DNA from: Cellulophaga omnivescoria
GTDB lineage: Bacteria; Bacteroidota; Bacteroidia; Flavobacteriales; Flavobacteriaceae
Length of the DNA stretch: 64,000 nucleotides
NCBI RefSeq assembly: GCF_001999725.1
Contig: NZ_MDDP01000015.1
Span: 87,461 to 151,460 of the forward strand
Reading direction: 5' to 3'
Shown here: positions 62,589 to 64,000 of the stretch, piece after piece
Position numbering within the stretch: position 1 is the first letter of the stretch
How the letters are laid out: the number at the start of each line of letters is the position of its first letter
Position numbers and translations under genes: made by a program
Notes under the pieces: model-generated
What the model was told of the DNA's origin: nothing
Databases searched by the model: none
What the model saw: the letters and a program-made list of their open reading frames with translations, nothing else

Positions 62589-63866
62589 ATGAAAAATTTC
62601 GCCTTATTTATACTCTTAATTACTTTTGCTTCTTGTAATTTAGATGGTAATACAACAGTTACAAATGCCAAAGATTATAATGCATTTTTAAAGGTTGATG
62701 CAGAAAAAACAACATCTAGACAATATGAGTTGTGGAACTCAAAAATAAAACCAGACAGTATGCAAATTGCCAGCTTTGGTATGGTTGCGCAAGAGTACAA
62801 TAGGTACTTTAAAAACACGGGAAAAATAGAATATTTAAAAAAAGCAGAGCAGTGTCTAACTAAAGCAGTAGAAATATCGGCGGTTAATAAAGCAGATTTT
62901 TATAGGTCTTTGGGGCGCAATTATATTTCTCAGCATAGATTTAAAGAAGCATTGCAAATGGCATTAGCTGCTAAAAATATGGGAAGTGGAGTAGAAGAAA
63001 CAAAAAGTCTTTTATTTGATGTTTATATGGAACTTGGAGAGTATAATAAAGCCCAAGAAAACTTAGCTTTACTTAAAGATAAAAATAGTTTTGGCTATTT
63101 AATTAGAATAGCAAAATGGAAAGACTATAAAGGAGATTTAGATGCTACTATAGCTTATATGGAAAAAGCAAAGCAAATAGCAGAAATGTCTAATAATATC
63201 AACTTAAAAGTGTGGTCTTATACTAATATTGCAGATTACTATGGTCACGCCGGAAGGATTAAGGATTCTTATAACTATTATTTAAAATCTCTTTTTTTAG
63301 AACCTCATAATGCATATGCAAAAAAAGGAATAGCTTGGATTGTTTTTTCATATGAGCGTAAACCAGTAGAGGCACTTCGTATTTTAAATGCAATTAACAA
63401 AACGTATAATGCTCCAGACTATTATTTGCTAAAAGCAGAAATAGCAGAATACCAAAACAATAAGTTTGAGAAGTTAAAAAATATGGATAGATACATTAAA
63501 GCAGTAGAAAATCCAGCTTATGGTGCAATGTATAACGCCTATAATGTTAACTTTTATTTAGATTATACAGATTTATACGGGAAAGCCTTAGATATAGCAA
63601 AGGAAGAGGTAAATAACAGAAAAACTCCAGAGTCTTATATGTTGCTAGCGCATAGTTTATTTAAAAAAGGAAATATAGCTAACGCGGTTACAATTGTTGA
63701 AAAACATATTGAAGGAAAAACTTTTGAACCACATATTTTATATAGTTCGGCAGAAATTTTTAAAGCAGCAGGTAACACAAAAAAAGTAGAGGAATTAAAG
63801 GCAGAATTAACAGGTGCTATTTATGAACTTGGACCAAATATGGAACAAAAAATAGCTAATTTATAA
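62589..63866 (+). CDS. TPR-repeat lipoprotein or secreted protein
   Basis: The 425-residue protein has a lipoprotein-like signal (FILLITFASCNLDG). At least six tetratricopeptide-like helix pairs follow (YLKKAEQCLTKAVEIS, FYRSLGRNYISQHRFKEALQ, VYMELGEYNKAQENLALL, YNYYLKSLFLEPHNAYAKKG). It probably works as a scaffold at the outer membrane. Its position directly behind DUF4331 suggests a shared role, though a terminator separates them. Confidence 0.82.
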   Translation: MKNFALFILLITFASCNLDGNTTVTNAKDYNAFLKVDAEKTTSRQYELWNSKIKPDSMQIASFGMVAQEYNRYFKNTGKIEYLKKAEQCLTKAVEISAVNKADFYRSLGRNYISQHRFKEALQMALAAKNMGSGVEETKSLLFDVYMELGEYNKAQENLALLKDKNSFGYLIRIAKWKDYKGDLDATIAYMEKAKQIAEMSNNINLKVWSYTNIADYYGHAGRIKDSYNYYLKSLFLEPHNAYAKKGIAWIVFSYERKPVEALRILNAINKTYNAPDYYLLKAEIAEYQNNKFEKLKNMDRYIKAVENPAYGAMYNAYNVNFYLDYTDLYGKALDIAKEEVNNRKTPESYMLLAHSLFKKGNIANAVTIVEKHIEGKTFEPHILYSSAEIFKAAGNTKKVEELKAELTGAIYELGPNMEQKIANL

Positions 63867-63935
63867 GTAAATACTATAATATTTATAAGTACAACTTTTG
63901 TAGAGTTTAGTTGTAGGTTGTTGCTAAAAAGTACC

Positions 63936-63964
63936 AAAGCACCTGTGTTTTGGTGCTTTTTTAT
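63936..63964 (+). terminator. Terminator of the TPR gene
   Basis: The stem AAAGCACC...GGTGCTTT is followed by T's, about 70 bp after the stop. Confidence 0.8.
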
Positions 63965-64000
63965 TTTTTAAATTTTAAGATTTTTTTATGTTAATATACT

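Noticed and set aside
1..64000. CRISPR arrays, insertion sequences, prophage genes, rRNA and defence systems
   Set aside because: No regularly spaced repeats, transposase, integrase, phage structural or nuclease-defence genes were seen on either strand. The many antisense frames of 60-130 codons are shadows of the genes listed.

Overview
The window looks like chromosomal DNA from a marine-type member of the Flavobacteriaceae (Bacteroidota). The evidence is the strongly AT-rich sequence, SusC/SusD genes, a hybrid two-component regulator, PspC/GIN-domain and 2TM-domain proteins, start codons preceded by A-rich sequence rather than strong Shine-Dalgarno sites, and promoters of the Bacteroidota type (-33 TTTG, -7 TAnnTTTG). 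I see no insertion sequence, prophage or CRISPR array, and base composition looks even throughout.

Layout. 0-7.5 kb: an ECF sigma factor cut by the left edge, a secreted phosphoesterase, a TspO-like membrane protein, an orphan PBP-type hybrid two-component regulator and three tRNA genes (Arg-TCT, Ser-GCT, Pro-TGG). 7.7-12 kb: GH3-family protein, secreted metalloprotease-like protein, cardiolipin synthase and a first Dps. 12-25 kb: a stress and signalling block with an AraC regulator and two very small genes, TerC, a CHASE3/PAS histidine kinase, a REC-only regulator with an AraC-type partner, a ferritin-like PA2169-type protein, a four-gene operon (F420-type oxidoreductase, ribosome hibernation factor, unknown protein, aldehyde dehydrogenase), an AI-2E transporter and a YihY protein.

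25-41 kb: the accessory, carbohydrate-oriented part. A cytochrome P450 with its own ferredoxin and ferredoxin reductase stands opposite an AraC regulator. It converges on a sugar isomerase and a SusC-SusD-surface lipoprotein operon under a membrane-bound TPR/LuxR regulator. An MFS transporter and a formylglycine-generating-enzyme-like lipoprotein follow. No glycoside hydrolase or sulfatase lies in the window.

41-64 kb: thioredoxin reductase, a translationally coupled dipeptide epimerase and PLP enzyme, a PadR-PspC-GIN operon, a PBP4-type carboxypeptidase, OxyR divergent from a second Dps, DUF2141, a phosphoesterase, PaiB-like, nuclease-like and RluF genes, then a five-gene operon of a LytS-type kinase with a 2TM tail, three stand-alone 2TM proteins and a LytTR regulator, and finally LETM1-like and DUF4331/lipoprotein/TPR genes.

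The most interesting signals are in the intergenic DNA. A 10-bp element (TACAATTCAG-like) is repeated with an exact 21-bp period upstream of three separate transcription units: the 2TM-LytTR operon itself, the GIN-domain gene and the DUF2141 gene. In each it sits at the same distance from the predicted -7 box, which suggests a LytTR regulon. A second element (AACTAGAC/GTCTAGTT) is shared by the susC upstream region and the upstream region of the TPR/LuxR regulator, which suggests its operator. A perfect OxyR half-site lies between oxyR and dps, and a 21-bp-spaced direct repeat lies in front of the small-gene/AraC operon.
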